Counted from the stretch's first letter, positions 35,472 to 44,447 are shown. The stretch: 64,000 nucleotides of DNA from Nitrospina sp. (GCA_024648695.1 JACAVV010000008.1:1-64000), one strand, 5' to 3'. The notes: generated by a model not told the origin, from the letters alone. Program-made: numbers and translations.

Positions 35472-35743
35472 GAATTTTGCTTGGGATAGGGTTCCAGGGA
35501 TTCTCGAATCCAGGGAGGCAAATAGATCGATTCCAAATCGAATCGCTTCAGTGACTCCAAAATGATGCCGACTTGCTGTTCAGCGGGCAGATTTTGATCT
35601 AATATGATATATGGCTTTTTGTTGACTAGGCAATAGCCGCTCTGAATGGTCACGTTGTCGTCGGTTAATTTGTAATACTCAATATTTATAGAAAGTTTGC
35701 CTGCAATTTCTTTTAAGGCTGTTAACCGTGACTGGGAGTCCAT
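35468..35743 (-). CDS. small conserved-looking protein coupled to the PEP mutase fusion
   Basis: A 91-aa protein starting at ATG 35743 ('MDSQSRLTALKEIAGKL'); a 42-codon upstream extension is possible but has a basic, unstructured look. It has an N-terminal helix, a beta-rich middle ('GYCLVNKKPYIILDQNLP') and a C-terminal 'RFDLESIYLPPWIRESLE'. I recognise no named family, though the architecture is typical of small conserved proteins in related phyla. The 4-nt ATGA overlap with the downstream fusion gene indicates translational coupling. Confidence 0.65.
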   Translation of the reverse strand: MDSQSRLTALKEIAGKLSINIEYYKLTDDNVTIQSGYCLVNKKPYIILDQNLPAEQQVGIILESLKRFDLESIYLPPWIRESLEPYPKQNS

Positions 35744-35920
35744 GTCCTGGAATGCTAAAGGTTTCCACCCATGAAGGGCAGAGCGCTGGACAACGAAATG
35801 GGCGAACGTAGCTTGATTCTGCGTCCTAGTTGCAATGAATCTAACATAAATCCGGCAAGGGTAAAACATAAAAGCGGCCCCCTTGGATGGGCTTGCTAAT
35901 GGTTGTTTTCTGAAAAAGTA

Positions 35921-36970
35921 ATGGTGTTTGAATTGCTTATGAATCTATGGATTAAATTACCCTCTGTTTTTGATAAGAAAACATCCTTCCCTCTTGCGGG
36001 AGATGAAGAGGTAAGGGGACATAATGAGGCTGAAGGCCTGCCGCAGATCTTGTCCATTACGGGAATAAAGTTTTATGACCGTTGGCATTTAAACAAGCCG
36101 TCCTTCCCTATTCGGACATTCCTTGCCGCCCTTCTTTTTAATTTACTGCCTGGGGTTGTGTCTGTTGTCGATGCGGGGAAAATATTCCATTGGGTGGATA
36201 ATAATGGAAAAAAACATTTTACCGACGATCCTTCCAAAATTCCCAATAAACAACCGGCTTTAAAGAACAAACCCAGACAAAAACAGGGAGTCGAAAAAGA
36301 GATTCCCAAAGAAAAAAAACCGGTGACGTCCCCCTCACTATCATCAACGCTATCCATTTTTCATGAACCTGAAGAGGACGAAAAAACTTCAACTCCTCAA
36401 ACTCCTGGAGCAGGTCCCCCTGTTCAATACCCGTTGTCTGAGGAATCTGCAGGGAATATGGAGAATTCCCCTGAAAGTAAACCTACGGTTCATACCACAC
36501 CGGCCAATAAAAAGTGGCAGAAATATATTGGAAAAGATGATGCGGAACAGAACAAATCATTTTTTAAACGTGACAATTACAAGACGTTGGAAACCGTTTG
36601 GGATCCTCTTCAAATTGCGGGAAAATGGCATGGCTGGGGCCGAATTGTTTTGCAGGAAGGCGGTCGTTCTCATTTCTATGAGGGCACTTTTGATCAATCC
36701 CTATCGGGTGCCCTGGGGCAGCTTGAAATTCGTTTGACCTCAAGGCAAAACAGGGAATACAAAGGCACCTGGAGTGTTCCGGGAGCGCAGAAAGGGCACT
36801 TGCAATTCAGGGTGAATGATCGCGGCAACGAAATAAATGGTACCTGGTGTGGCATTACCTCTGAAGTGGATCTGGACCTTCCTTCCTGTATCAACCCATC
36901 GCCCTTTCAATGGAAACGGTTGGAGGCTATTATGACACCCTTTGGTTATTCAAAAGTGGAGGGGAAATGA
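35921..36970 (+). CDS. DUF4124 domain-containing exported protein
   Basis: A 349-aa protein as called from ATG 35921. A hydrophobic export segment ('FLAALLFNLLPGVVSVVDA', near residue 67-85) is followed directly by a DUF4124 domain ('KIFHWVDNNGKKHFTDDPSKIP'), a Pro/Glu-rich linker, and a C-terminal beta-rich domain ('GKWHGWGRIVLQEGGRSHFYEG' onward). DUF4124 occurs in periplasmic proteins of unknown role. The first 45 codons cross a copy of the dispersed repeat, so the real start may be the TTG at 36050, which would give a normal signal peptide. Convergent with the next gene by 5 nt. Confidence 0.65.
   Translation: MVFELLMNLWIKLPSVFDKKTSFPLAGDEEVRGHNEAEGLPQILSITGIKFYDRWHLNKPSFPIRTFLAALLFNLLPGVVSVVDAGKIFHWVDNNGKKHFTDDPSKIPNKQPALKNKPRQKQGVEKEIPKEKKPVTSPSLSSTLSIFHEPEEDEKTSTPQTPGAGPPVQYPLSEESAGNMENSPESKPTVHTTPANKKWQKYIGKDDAEQNKSFFKRDNYKTLETVWDPLQIAGKWHGWGRIVLQEGGRSHFYEGTFDQSLSGALGQLEIRLTSRQNREYKGTWSVPGAQKGHLQFRVNDRGNEINGTWCGITSEVDLDLPSCINPSPFQWKRLEAIMTPFGYSKVEGK
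35989..36018. repeat. dispersed palindromic repeat, degenerate copy
   Basis: CCCTCTTGCGGGAG followed by GAAGAGG and AAGGGG resembles the repeat at 4158-4198. It lies inside the first codons of the open frame of the DUF4124 gene, which argues that this part is untranslated leader. Confidence 0.45.
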
Positions 36971-36975
36971 TGCCT

Positions 36976-37431
36976 TTAAGCGGGGAGTTGTTTTAGCAGT
37001 TCATGAGTGGTTCGAATGCGTTCGCACAAAAGCCTCCCCACGTTGCAAAGCAAGGTTCTTTCAATTTCTGGGATTCGCTGAAAGATTTCCATCAGGTCGG
37101 CTTTGTGAAATTCTATCAGTTTTGAGGGTTCCAGTGTGACCACCGATGCCGATCGGGAGGTTTCCTCGAAGAGAGTCAATTCTCCGAAAACGTCTTTGGG
37201 GCCCAAGGTCGCAAGTTTTATTTGCTGGTCCATTCGAATCGGATCTTGCATGTTCACTTCAACTTTGCCTTCAATGATGACATAAAGCTGAAAGCCCAGG
37301 CTACCCTCTTCGACAATTGTTTCTTGAGGACCAAAGGAGAGCTCGAAGCCGGTTTGGTAAACAATGTTCAGGTAGCTTTCGCTCAAGCCTTCAAATATAT
37401 TGACATCTTTGAACTCAGGAGGAAAAGGCAT
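36976..37431 (-). CDS. stand-alone cyclic-nucleotide-binding domain protein
   Basis: A 151-aa protein that is essentially one cNMP-binding (CAP_ED) domain: 'EEGSLGFQLYVIIEGKVEV', then the phosphate-binding cassette 'FGELTLFEETSRSASV' with its conserved G-E and R-S-A, and a C-terminal helix. There is no helix-turn-helix, kinase or channel domain. A paralogue lies at 56890. ATG 37431 is preferred to the TTG at 37464. It may be a cytoplasmic cyclic-nucleotide-responsive partner protein; the partner is unknown. Confidence 0.8.
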   Translation of the reverse strand: MPFPPEFKDVNIFEGLSESYLNIVYQTGFELSFGPQETIVEEGSLGFQLYVIIEGKVEVNMQDPIRMDQQIKLATLGPKDVFGELTLFEETSRSASVVTLEPSKLIEFHKADLMEIFQRIPEIERTLLCNVGRLLCERIRTTHELLKQLPA

Positions 37432-37560
37432 GAAGGTATTCCGGGTTTTTGGTTTAGAAAGCAATTCGTTTACTTAAATTGATTGTAGAAAAATTTCTCC
37501 GTTTGGGCAATGATAAGTTTTTAATCTTACAAGATTGCCAATGGTAAGAGGGAAGGATTT

Positions 37561-38655
37561 ATGGATACACCAGGTTACGCCGATATCCAGGGGACGGAAC
37601 ATTTTAAGGAAAGGTTTAATGACAAGGTTTCTGAAAAGCATTTTAAAATGGCTCAGGGCTTATGGTGGTCCTCTCTTGGAATGGGAACCTATTTAGGTGC
37701 GGCAGATGAAGCAACTGACGATTTAATTCAATCCGCGGTAAAAAGCTGTATCGCTTCGGGAGTCAATGTCATTGATACCGCTATCAACTACCGGAGAGAG
37801 CGATCCGAACGGGCAGTGGGTCATGCACTTCAGGAATTATTTGCTGAGAGGAAGTTGAGCCGAAATGAAATTCTGGTTTGTACCAAAGGAGGTTTTGTAC
37901 CTCAATCCCTTGGACCGGATTGGTTCCGTTCAAAATTTGGTCCCGGTTCCTACAACCCTCTGGATCGTACGGAATTCGTTGCGGAATGCCATTGTATGCA
38001 CCCGGATTACCTGGCGGACCAGTTAGACCGAAGCCGGACCAATTTGGGTTTGGAAACAATTGACCTCTATTACCTGCACAATCCAGAAACCCAGTTGGGA
38101 AAGGTTGATGAGGATGTGTTTTTTGAGAGATTGTTCAGTGCTTTCGCCTGTTTGGAAGAAGCGGTGTCTCAGGGGAAAATACGCTACTATGGTTTGGCTA
38201 CCTGGACAGCGTTTCGTGTTGAGGAAGCGCATCCCCAGTATATTTCCCTGGAAAAGGTGAAAGGTCTGGCAAAATCAGCGGCTCAGGGAGAGGATCATTT
38301 CAAATTCATTCAATTGCCTTTAAATCTTGCGATGAAGGAAGCAGTAAAAAACGAAAATCAATTGCATAACAATCGTATGAAGTCCATGTTGGATGCCGCG
38401 GACGGATTGGGAATAAAAATCCTCGCCAGCGGATCCATTTGCCAGGGCAGACTGGCTCCTGCAGATGAACAATGGAACACGCGATTTAATCCGTCATTTT
38501 CAAGTTTCAAACAATTGGCGCTCCATTGGACACGTAGTGCCCCTAGACTACTCTCGGCTTTGGTGGGTATGAAATCACCCGGACATGTCCAGGAAAACCT
38601 GGCGCTTTGCCAGCGTCCTTTGTTCCCGCCGGAAAGGTTTGCCAAGTATTTATGA
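37561..38655 (+). CDS. aldo/keto reductase
   Basis: A 364-aa (alpha/beta)8 NAD(P)H-dependent oxidoreductase. The tetrad residues appear as D and Y in 'VIDTAINYRRERSERAVG', K in 'ILVCTKGG' and H in 'IDLYYLHNPE'. The cofactor end includes 'ILASGSICQGRL'. Substrate is not predictable. It overlaps the glycosyltransferase gene by ATGA (start inside its stop), so the two are translated together, and an ACT-domain gene follows on the same strand. Confidence 0.88.
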   Translation: MDTPGYADIQGTEHFKERFNDKVSEKHFKMAQGLWWSSLGMGTYLGAADEATDDLIQSAVKSCIASGVNVIDTAINYRRERSERAVGHALQELFAERKLSRNEILVCTKGGFVPQSLGPDWFRSKFGPGSYNPLDRTEFVAECHCMHPDYLADQLDRSRTNLGLETIDLYYLHNPETQLGKVDEDVFFERLFSAFACLEEAVSQGKIRYYGLATWTAFRVEEAHPQYISLEKVKGLAKSAAQGEDHFKFIQLPLNLAMKEAVKNENQLHNNRMKSMLDAADGLGIKILASGSICQGRLAPADEQWNTRFNPSFSSFKQLALHWTRSAPRLLSALVGMKSPGHVQENLALCQRPLFPPERFAKYL

Positions 38656-39410
38656 TAAATGGTAAATACGTCACAGTGATCATGCCTGCCTACAATGCGG
38701 CGCGTACGTTGGAGGCCACCTATAAAGATATCCCTAAAGATGTTGTGGATGAAATCATTCTCACTGATGACGCAAGTGCAGACAATACGCTGGAAGTGGC
38801 TCATCAGTTGGATATCAAGACTTACAAACATACACACAATCTGGGGTATGGCGCAAACCAGAAAACATGTTATGAGAAAGCACTTTTGGGAAAAGCCGAT
38901 ATCATAGTGATGTTGCACCCGGATTACCAATACAATCCGAAACTCATCCTGCCAATGGTGTCGATGATCGCGGAAGGTATATTCGATGCAGTGATTGGTT
39001 CTCGCATATTAGGTAACCGGGCCATTGCGGGAGGAATGCCGGTTTATAAATATTTTGCCAATCGTGTGTTAACTTTTCTGGAAAACTTGATCATTGATCA
39101 GAAACTTTCTGAATACCATACCGGGTACAGGGCTTTCAGCCGGGAAGTCTTGAAAACATTGCCGCTCCTTGAAAATTCGGATGATTTCGTTTTCGATAAC
39201 CAGATGCTATTGCAAACTTTTTACTTTGGATTTCAGGTGGGAGAGGTGTCTTGTCCGGCTAAATATTTTAAGGAAGCGTCTTCTATCAATTTTTCCAAAA
39301 GTGTGCAATACGGCCTAGGGGTATTGCGAACGGCCTGCCAGTATTTTTTATCCAAAAAAGGGTGGATAAACTATAGAATATTTGATCCAGAGGGGAAAAA
39401 GTTGTTTTGA
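38652..39410 (+). CDS. family 2 glycosyltransferase
   Basis: A 252-aa GT-A fold transferase. 'VIMPAYNAARTLEATYKDIP' is the nucleotide-sugar N-terminus, 'LTDDASADNT' holds the first Asp pair, and 'VMLHPDYQYNP' the D-x-D-like metal site; 'YHTGYRAFSREVL' is the acceptor-side motif of DPM1/polyprenyl-phosphate-type enzymes. The start at 38652 sits in the stop of the aldo/keto reductase gene, an ATGA overlap, and is preferred over an extension at 38607. No transmembrane helix. Likely adds a sugar to a lipid or cell-surface acceptor. Confidence 0.88.
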   Translation: MINGKYVTVIMPAYNAARTLEATYKDIPKDVVDEIILTDDASADNTLEVAHQLDIKTYKHTHNLGYGANQKTCYEKALLGKADIIVMLHPDYQYNPKLILPMVSMIAEGIFDAVIGSRILGNRAIAGGMPVYKYFANRVLTFLENLIIDQKLSEYHTGYRAFSREVLKTLPLLENSDDFVFDNQMLLQTFYFGFQVGEVSCPAKYFKEASSINFSKSVQYGLGVLRTACQYFLSKKGWINYRIFDPEGKKLF

Positions 39411-39468
39411 AAACTTTAGACCCACTCTAAGCCGATGACTTTTGGGATTTTTATTTGAAGGAGAATCT

Positions 39469-39984
39469 ATGGAAAGCTGGTTTATGTTGACGCTGGTTGG
39501 AAAAGATCGGGCGGGAATTGTAGCCAAGGTGAGCACCGCCCTTTGCCAAAAGGGCTGTTACCTGGGCGAAGCCAATATGTCCCGTCTTGGTAAAAACTTT
39601 ACCATGATGCTGATGGTCCATTTTAAAGGACCTTTAGATCAATTTACTGACCTGGTGGATCCGGTCGCCAAGCGCCTGGAACTGAATTATCACGTGGATC
39701 TTGTGGAAGGGGGTTGGCACAATCACATTCAACCCAATGTGCGGATCAGTGTGAAGGGATTGGATCGCAAAGGTATTGTGGAAGAAGTGACCACGGTTCT
39801 GGCGGAACGGGGACTCAATATTCTTAATCTGGATTCCACTGTGACGGGAACAGAGGAGTCTCCTACCTACAACATTTTTATTGAGGGGGTTGCTTCGAAG
39901 GGTTTCGATCCTTTGTATGAAGCCCTGCAGGTTTTGTCGAAAGAAAAAGACTTGGAAACGCAATTGATTCCGATTGTGAACTGA
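39469..39984 (+). CDS. two-ACT-domain protein, GcvR-like
   Basis: A 171-aa protein with two ACT domains: 'WFMLTLVGKDRAGIVAKVSTAL' (residues 3-24) and 'VRISVKGLDRKGIVEEVTTVLAERG' (near 90-115). The layout matches the glycine cleavage system regulator GcvR and related ACT proteins that bind amino acids. The ATG at 39469 has a GAAGGAG 6 nt before it, which decides the start. It follows the glycosyltransferase by 58 nt. Direct evidence of what it regulates is absent. Confidence 0.82.
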   Translation: MESWFMLTLVGKDRAGIVAKVSTALCQKGCYLGEANMSRLGKNFTMMLMVHFKGPLDQFTDLVDPVAKRLELNYHVDLVEGGWHNHIQPNVRISVKGLDRKGIVEEVTTVLAERGLNILNLDSTVTGTEESPTYNIFIEGVASKGFDPLYEALQVLSKEKDLETQLIPIVN

Positions 39985-40058
39985 TCGGAATTATTGAAAA
40001 AGACTGGAGGATATCAGGTGGATTGAGGCCCATTGTTAATTTGGGATGGATTATTCCA

Positions 40059-40244
40059 TCAATGGATCTCATCTTCCCAGTAATCCCCTTCTTCTTCCAG
40101 GCGTTCAATCTCGTCTAATAGTTCGTCTTTAGTGATCAATCCTTTGCGTTCCAAGATATTGATCAATGCGCCTATTCCATAACTGTTGGAGATAACAATA
40201 TCTTCCAGTTCCAGTTCTTCATCATCCCTTTCATTGTCATTCAT
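40059..40244 (-). CDS. small acidic protein of unknown function
   Basis: A 61-aa, strongly acidic protein (runs of D/E at both ends) with a central 'SNSYGIGALINILERKGLITKDELLDEIERLEEE', which looks like a helical hairpin with a K-G-L-I-T-K-x-E-L motif. That motif occurs in many small partner or regulator proteins. A GAAAGGAAA sequence 8 nt before the ATG supports translation. No family name is known to me. Confidence 0.6.
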   Translation of the reverse strand: MNDNERDDEELELEDIVISNSYGIGALINILERKGLITKDELLDEIERLEEEGDYWEDEIH

Positions 40245-40457
40245 AAATGATTTCCTTTCTTCCGTTCTTGCCCGAGCGTTTGTGGACTGATTTTAAATTT
40301 CTTTTTTTCGTGGTTAGGCGAGGCCTTGTCTTTCTGCTTATATTTTGTAATGATACGGATTAATTGGTACCAGTAAAAATTTTAAGAAGCCTATTCTAAC
40401 GCGTATTCCTCTCCTTAGGGAAAAAAATTCCTTCCGGATCCAGACAGGATTTATTAA

Positions 40458-40988
40458 ATGAGCTCGAACAAACCCAATTTGAAAACATTTGAAGATTCGG
40501 TTCGTGAACAATTCGGGCAAACTCTCAATCAGAGGGCCCAGGTAGCGATTCGCGATCTACACAGAAATTGGGAGGAAATCTATACTCGGGTTAAAAGCGA
40601 TGAAGTCAAATTCGAAGTGAACGCAACGATTTTGAACCATAAATTTCCACATCTGGGTCGTGCCGGTTTGTGGGCGAAGCTTCGCAATTTATGCTTTTTG
40701 CTTGGAGGGGGACTGCTTTTTGTATCTGCCTGGGTGGGTGTCTTATTAATTGGCCTGGGTCTGGCATCATTTGCATTTCAAAAGCAAATTTTTCTAAGGG
40801 ATAGTGTCCGCTTTGGCGAAAGTATGACGCAGAAGGTATTATCCGAACCGTTTTCCAGTGGAATGGCTGAGGTTGCGGTGCACTACATTTCCGGAACTGT
40901 TGCTATGATGTCAGCTAAAGGGTCGTCCCGCTGGCCCCAATACCCGTCTTGCGTATTGACGGGCCAGGAACGTATGATCGCTTACTGA
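40458..40988 (+). CDS. hypothetical membrane protein
   Basis: A 176-aa protein with a hydrophilic N-terminal half (about residues 1-75, 'VAIRDLHRNWEEIYTRVKSDEVKFEVN'), two adjacent hydrophobic helices (about 78-110) and a soluble end of about 60 residues ('SVRFGESMTQKVLSEPFSSGMAEVAVHYISGT'). It abuts the convergent rseP gene by 10 nt. I recognise no family. Confidence 0.6.
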   Translation: MSSNKPNLKTFEDSVREQFGQTLNQRAQVAIRDLHRNWEEIYTRVKSDEVKFEVNATILNHKFPHLGRAGLWAKLRNLCFLLGGGLLFVSAWVGVLLIGLGLASFAFQKQIFLRDSVRFGESMTQKVLSEPFSSGMAEVAVHYISGTVAMMSAKGSSRWPQYPSCVLTGQERMIAY

Positions 40989-40998
40989 CGATTTCGCC

Positions 40999-42369
40999 TT
41001 AACTGATGATACGCATTATGTCGTTATAAAATGCAAACACCATAAGGGACAAGAGCATGAACAATCCCACCTGCTGGGCGCGTTCACGGTTTCTTTCGCT
41101 GACCGGTGATCCTTTGATAGCTTCTATCAGGAAAAAGAAAATATGGCCCCCATCCAGCATGGGTATCGGTAGCAGGTTCAGTAAGCCGAGGTTGATGCTT
41201 AAAATTGCGGTGAGTGTGATGATCTCCAAAAATCCCTGTTTGGCTTGCTCTCCATAAATCTGGAAGATCAAAATAGGTCCGCCAATCTGGTCGGCTGGAA
41301 CGGTCCCTATGATCAACTTCTTGATGCTTAGGGCAATCAGGTTGATGAGTTTGACCGTTTCCTGTATCCCTCTTCTTACAGAACCGAACACCCCGTACTG
41401 TTCCAGAATCATTTCACCGCTCATACCAAGCCCTAGAACTCCATACTCTATCTTGTTGCCTTTTTCGTCCTCGCGAATTGCAGATTCCGGAGTTAAAGAA
41501 AGTTCCATGGGCGAACCATCGCGTTCAATTTTGAAGGTCAACTTTTTTCCCGGTTTATCGATGGCCGCGGTTCTTAATTCTGACCAGCCTAGAACCTTTG
41601 TTTCATCGATAGCAATCAGTTTGTCTCCAACCATTAACCCGGCCTTCTCGGCAGGAGAATCGTCCTTGATGTAGGTGATGTTGCGGACGAGAGGGGTCAC
41701 GCCGATCAAACCGACACTTTCCTTTTCACCAAACATATTGGTGACTTGTTCTACCACGGGCGTGATGGAAAAATGGATGACCTGGGTTTCATCGCGCTCA
41801 ATGACAAATTCCATTTCTTTCCCTGGGCTGTTGTGAACGATTTTTAACAATTCGTCCCAAAACCGAACCTTCTGGCCGCCCACCGAAACGATGCGGTCTC
41901 CGGTTTGAATACCGGCCATTTGCGCCGGCGACTGGTCGCGGACCATGCCCACCTGGGTGCCCAGGGTGTCCACGCCAGACATGTAGATTCCCATATAAAT
42001 GAACAACGCGAATATGAAGTTGAACAATGGCCCGGCAAAGGCAATCGCTATCCGGCCCCAGACGGGTGCGGCGGAAAAGGAACCCTCGGGATCGACATTT
42101 TCTTCTCCGGGTTCTTCCCCTTTCATTTTCACGTAACCCCCCAGGGGAATGGCGCAGATCAGGTATTCCGTGTCGCCGGATTTTTTACCTATAATTTTGG
42201 GACCGAAGCCCAGGGAAAACTTTTCGACGACCACACCCACTTTGCGCGCTACAAGAAAGTGGCCCAATTCATGGACGAAGATCAGCGCCGCCAAACCACC
42301 TAAAAATACTATGAATTTCCAGCCAAAAGTAAGAATTGCTTCCATTGGCAGGATTGAAAGTTCCGACAT
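40999..42369 (-). CDS. rseP: RIP metalloprotease RseP (site-2 protease)
   Basis: A 456-aa inner-membrane zinc protease that cuts transmembrane anti-sigma factors and signal-peptide remnants. The active site is H33-E-L-G-H37, with 'LLPIPMLDGGHIFF' as the second metal motif near residue 395. Two PDZ domains lie between (around 120-200 and 205-290, each with a clear G-L-x-x-G-D-x-I). In this order it would act after a periplasmic cut by an HtrA/DegS-type protease, and two HtrA genes exist at 57.7-60.6 kb. No sigma-E/rseA genes are in the window. Confidence 0.94.
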   Translation of the reverse strand: MSELSILPMEAILTFGWKFIVFLGGLAALIFVHELGHFLVARKVGVVVEKFSLGFGPKIIGKKSGDTEYLICAIPLGGYVKMKGEEPGEENVDPEGSFSAAPVWGRIAIAFAGPLFNFIFALFIYMGIYMSGVDTLGTQVGMVRDQSPAQMAGIQTGDRIVSVGGQKVRFWDELLKIVHNSPGKEMEFVIERDETQVIHFSITPVVEQVTNMFGEKESVGLIGVTPLVRNITYIKDDSPAEKAGLMVGDKLIAIDETKVLGWSELRTAAIDKPGKKLTFKIERDGSPMELSLTPESAIREDEKGNKIEYGVLGLGMSGEMILEQYGVFGSVRRGIQETVKLINLIALSIKKLIIGTVPADQIGGPILIFQIYGEQAKQGFLEIITLTAILSINLGLLNLLPIPMLDGGHIFFFLIEAIKGSPVSERNRERAQQVGLFMLLSLMVFAFYNDIMRIIS

Positions 42370-42404
42370 GTTTCTTTTTCCTTAAAATGTTTTAAGCCTT
42401 TGTT

Positions 42405-43067
42405 TCAAGGCGAAGAGCTTTCTGAAAAATCCAGTAATTCCACCCCTTTAGGGACTTTGAACTTGAACAGTTTTTTTGAAAGTTTCAAGTTTTCCTTAAT
42501 GTCGTTAAAATAAATTTCTGTTTTATTCCCTAAATTATCATACACACTTGATCCCACGATTTGGAAATTTTTCTTGTTCGCCAACAGGGTGAGTTCGACG
42601 ATATTAAAATCTTTGTCTTTCGGTTGCAGAACCACTTTCAGCCATCGATCTTCATCCATAATTTGCACCACCTCGAAGCTTTCTCCCAACTTCCCTTTAC
42701 CTGCGAGAAACAGGGCCGGGGTGTTATTGGAATAAACACTTTCAATGGGCATCTTGTTCACCTGCTGGTCTTCAGGGACGTACAACCAAAGTACCTTGTT
42801 ATCGCTTACCAGAATTTGCGGATCGGGAGACTTGTATTCCCATCTCATTCTTCCCGGTTTTTTTATGTACACCTTGCCTTTAGTCGTTTGAATCTCATCC
42901 AGCATTTTGATGTAAGCGTTTTGCACGAAATTGGCTTTGAAGGTACGGGTTTGTTCATATCGCTTTTGAATGGCATTCAGGACTTTGTCTTCCTTGCTGG
43001 CGCCAAAGGCCGCAGGGGAAAAAGCGAAAATAAAAAATAGAAAAACGGGAAGGATACGATTATTCAT
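42405..43067 (-). CDS. lolA: outer-membrane lipoprotein carrier LolA
   Basis: A 220-aa periplasmic chaperone that ferries lipoproteins to the outer membrane. The signal peptide ends near residue 22 (AAFGA). 'IQKRYEQTRTFKANFVQNAY' and 'KGKVYIKKPGRMRWEYKSPDPQILVSDNKVLWLYVPEDQQV' are the conserved LolA core. Length typical. It starts 35 nt before the rseP ORF's end direction on the same strand and is 79 nt after the purN gene's region. It implies a Gram-negative envelope. Confidence 0.93.
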   Translation of the reverse strand: MNNRILPVFLFFIFAFSPAAFGASKEDKVLNAIQKRYEQTRTFKANFVQNAYIKMLDEIQTTKGKVYIKKPGRMRWEYKSPDPQILVSDNKVLWLYVPEDQQVNKMPIESVYSNNTPALFLAGKGKLGESFEVVQIMDEDRWLKVVLQPKDKDFNIVELTLLANKKNFQIVGSSVYDNLGNKTEIYFNDIKENLKLSKKLFKFKVPKGVELLDFSESSSP

Positions 43068-43110
43068 GGTTTTTGTTTTTAAAGTTTAAAAAAGAACCTA
43101 TCATTAATAG

Positions 43111-43137
43111 AAAAAGCCTGGCTAGGGTTTTGTCAGG
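43111..43137 (-). terminator. weak terminator after purN
   Basis: On the minus strand CCTGAC and GCCAGG form a 6-pair stem with one mismatch, followed by TTTTT. It lies just after the purN stop and before lolA. The stem is short, so read-through is likely. Confidence 0.4.
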
Positions 43138-43146
43138 TTTTTTGTT

Positions 43147-43764
43147 TTATTGAGTCTCCACGGTTTTGGCTTTCATTGAATTGCCAACTCGACCTTCGAT
43201 AAACATTTGGATCGCTTGCGGATAAATAATGTGCTCCTGTTGCAGAATCCTCGCAGACAGGGAATCTTCATTATCCTCATTCAAAACCGGTACTGCCGCT
43301 TGTAAAATGATGGGGCCTGCATCGACCTCCTCTTCCACAAGGTGAACCGTGCACCCGGCGATTTTGACACCATGATCCAGCGCCTGCTTTTGCGCATGCA
43401 GTCCGGGAAACGATGGAAGCAGGGAAGGGTGGATATTGATAATCCTTCCCGCGAAAGCCTGAATGAATTCTGTCCGCAAAATTCTCATATAACCCGCAAG
43501 ACAAATCAGGTCGGGGGCATACGACTGCAGTTTTTCGACCAGCGCCAGATCGTAATCCTTTTTGGATCCGTAAAGTTTCGGGTCCAGAAAAAGTGCAGGA
43601 ATCCCATACCGATCCCCCTTTTCCAGTGCAAGCGCTTTTTTTTTGTTGCTTATTATGACTGCGATTTCCGCATTCACTTCGCCCTTCTGGATTGCGTCGA
43701 TGATGGCTTGAAGGTTGGATCCGCGCCCGGATACCAAAATTCCCAATTTATACTTTTTTTCCAT
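43147..43764 (-). CDS. purN: phosphoribosylglycinamide formyltransferase
   Basis: A 205-aa folate-dependent enzyme that formylates glycinamide ribonucleotide in purine synthesis. 'ILVSGRGSNLQAIID' binds the phosphate of the substrate; the catalytic triad N110, H112 and D148 lies in 'INIHPSLLPSFPG' and 'EEVDAGPII'. Length normal. No other purine gene is near. Transcribed toward lolA and rseP. Confidence 0.95.
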   Translation of the reverse strand: MEKKYKLGILVSGRGSNLQAIIDAIQKGEVNAEIAVIISNKKKALALEKGDRYGIPALFLDPKLYGSKKDYDLALVEKLQSYAPDLICLAGYMRILRTEFIQAFAGRIINIHPSLLPSFPGLHAQKQALDHGVKIAGCTVHLVEEEVDAGPIILQAAVPVLNEDNEDSLSARILQQEHIIYPQAIQMFIEGRVGNSMKAKTVETQ

Positions 43765-44008
43765 ATGATATCGGCTTGCCTTAAATGTAGGGATTGTTCC
43801 AGATTCGGTCAGGCAAGTTTTGGTTCAAGGGGATGGATTAATAACGGATTCAATAGTAATGCGCACTTAATAAAGAGTATCATTAAACTTGACAGGGATC
43901 AATAATTCCTCGGCGAAACCCGGGGGCAGGTTTTTGGGGAAACAGGGTTTTTTTGAGGTTCAAGGTGGCCTATAATATTTAAAATAAACCAAGTGGGGGA
44001 GACACTCA

Positions 44009-44407
44009 ATGGAAGTTAAAGGCGCAGGTGGGACTGAAGGGGGGGTGGGCCGGTTCTTTATTGGATTGGTGATGATCATCGCAGGTGGTTATTTGTTTCT
44101 GAACGCCATAAAAGTCACACATAATTTTCACTTTGGAATGGGAATTTTTCGTGTAGGCGGATTCAGTATCACCAGTGGAATGGTCATGGTGCCCTTTATA
44201 TTTGGTGTGGGGATTATATTCTATAATTCCAAAAACTACCTGGGTTGGTTGTTAGCGTTGGGATCCTTAATCATGCTCAGTTTTGGAGTGATCGCCGCCA
44301 TCAACTTTCGTTTCAGCCACATGTCCGCTTTTGATTTGATCACCATTTTAACGTTACTCGTTGGCGGAATCGGTTTGTTTCTCAGTTCACTCAAAAAAAT
44401 TGGATGA
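44009..44407 (+). CDS. four-helix membrane protein of unknown function
   Basis: A 132-aa protein with a glycine-rich N-terminus and four hydrophobic segments (about 14-33, 50-70, 78-95, 108-128), connected by short loops ('RVGGFSITSGM', 'SKNYLGW', 'RFSHMSAFD'). It has no recognisable domain. A GGGGGAGA ribosome binding site is clear before the ATG. It is the first of three plus-strand envelope genes. Confidence 0.65.
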   Translation: MEVKGAGGTEGGVGRFFIGLVMIIAGGYLFLNAIKVTHNFHFGMGIFRVGGFSITSGMVMVPFIFGVGIIFYNSKNYLGWLLALGSLIMLSFGVIAAINFRFSHMSAFDLITILTLLVGGIGLFLSSLKKIG

Positions 44408-44447
44408 AGGTCGGACCTTACATTTTCTAAACGGAAATCACTAGAAT

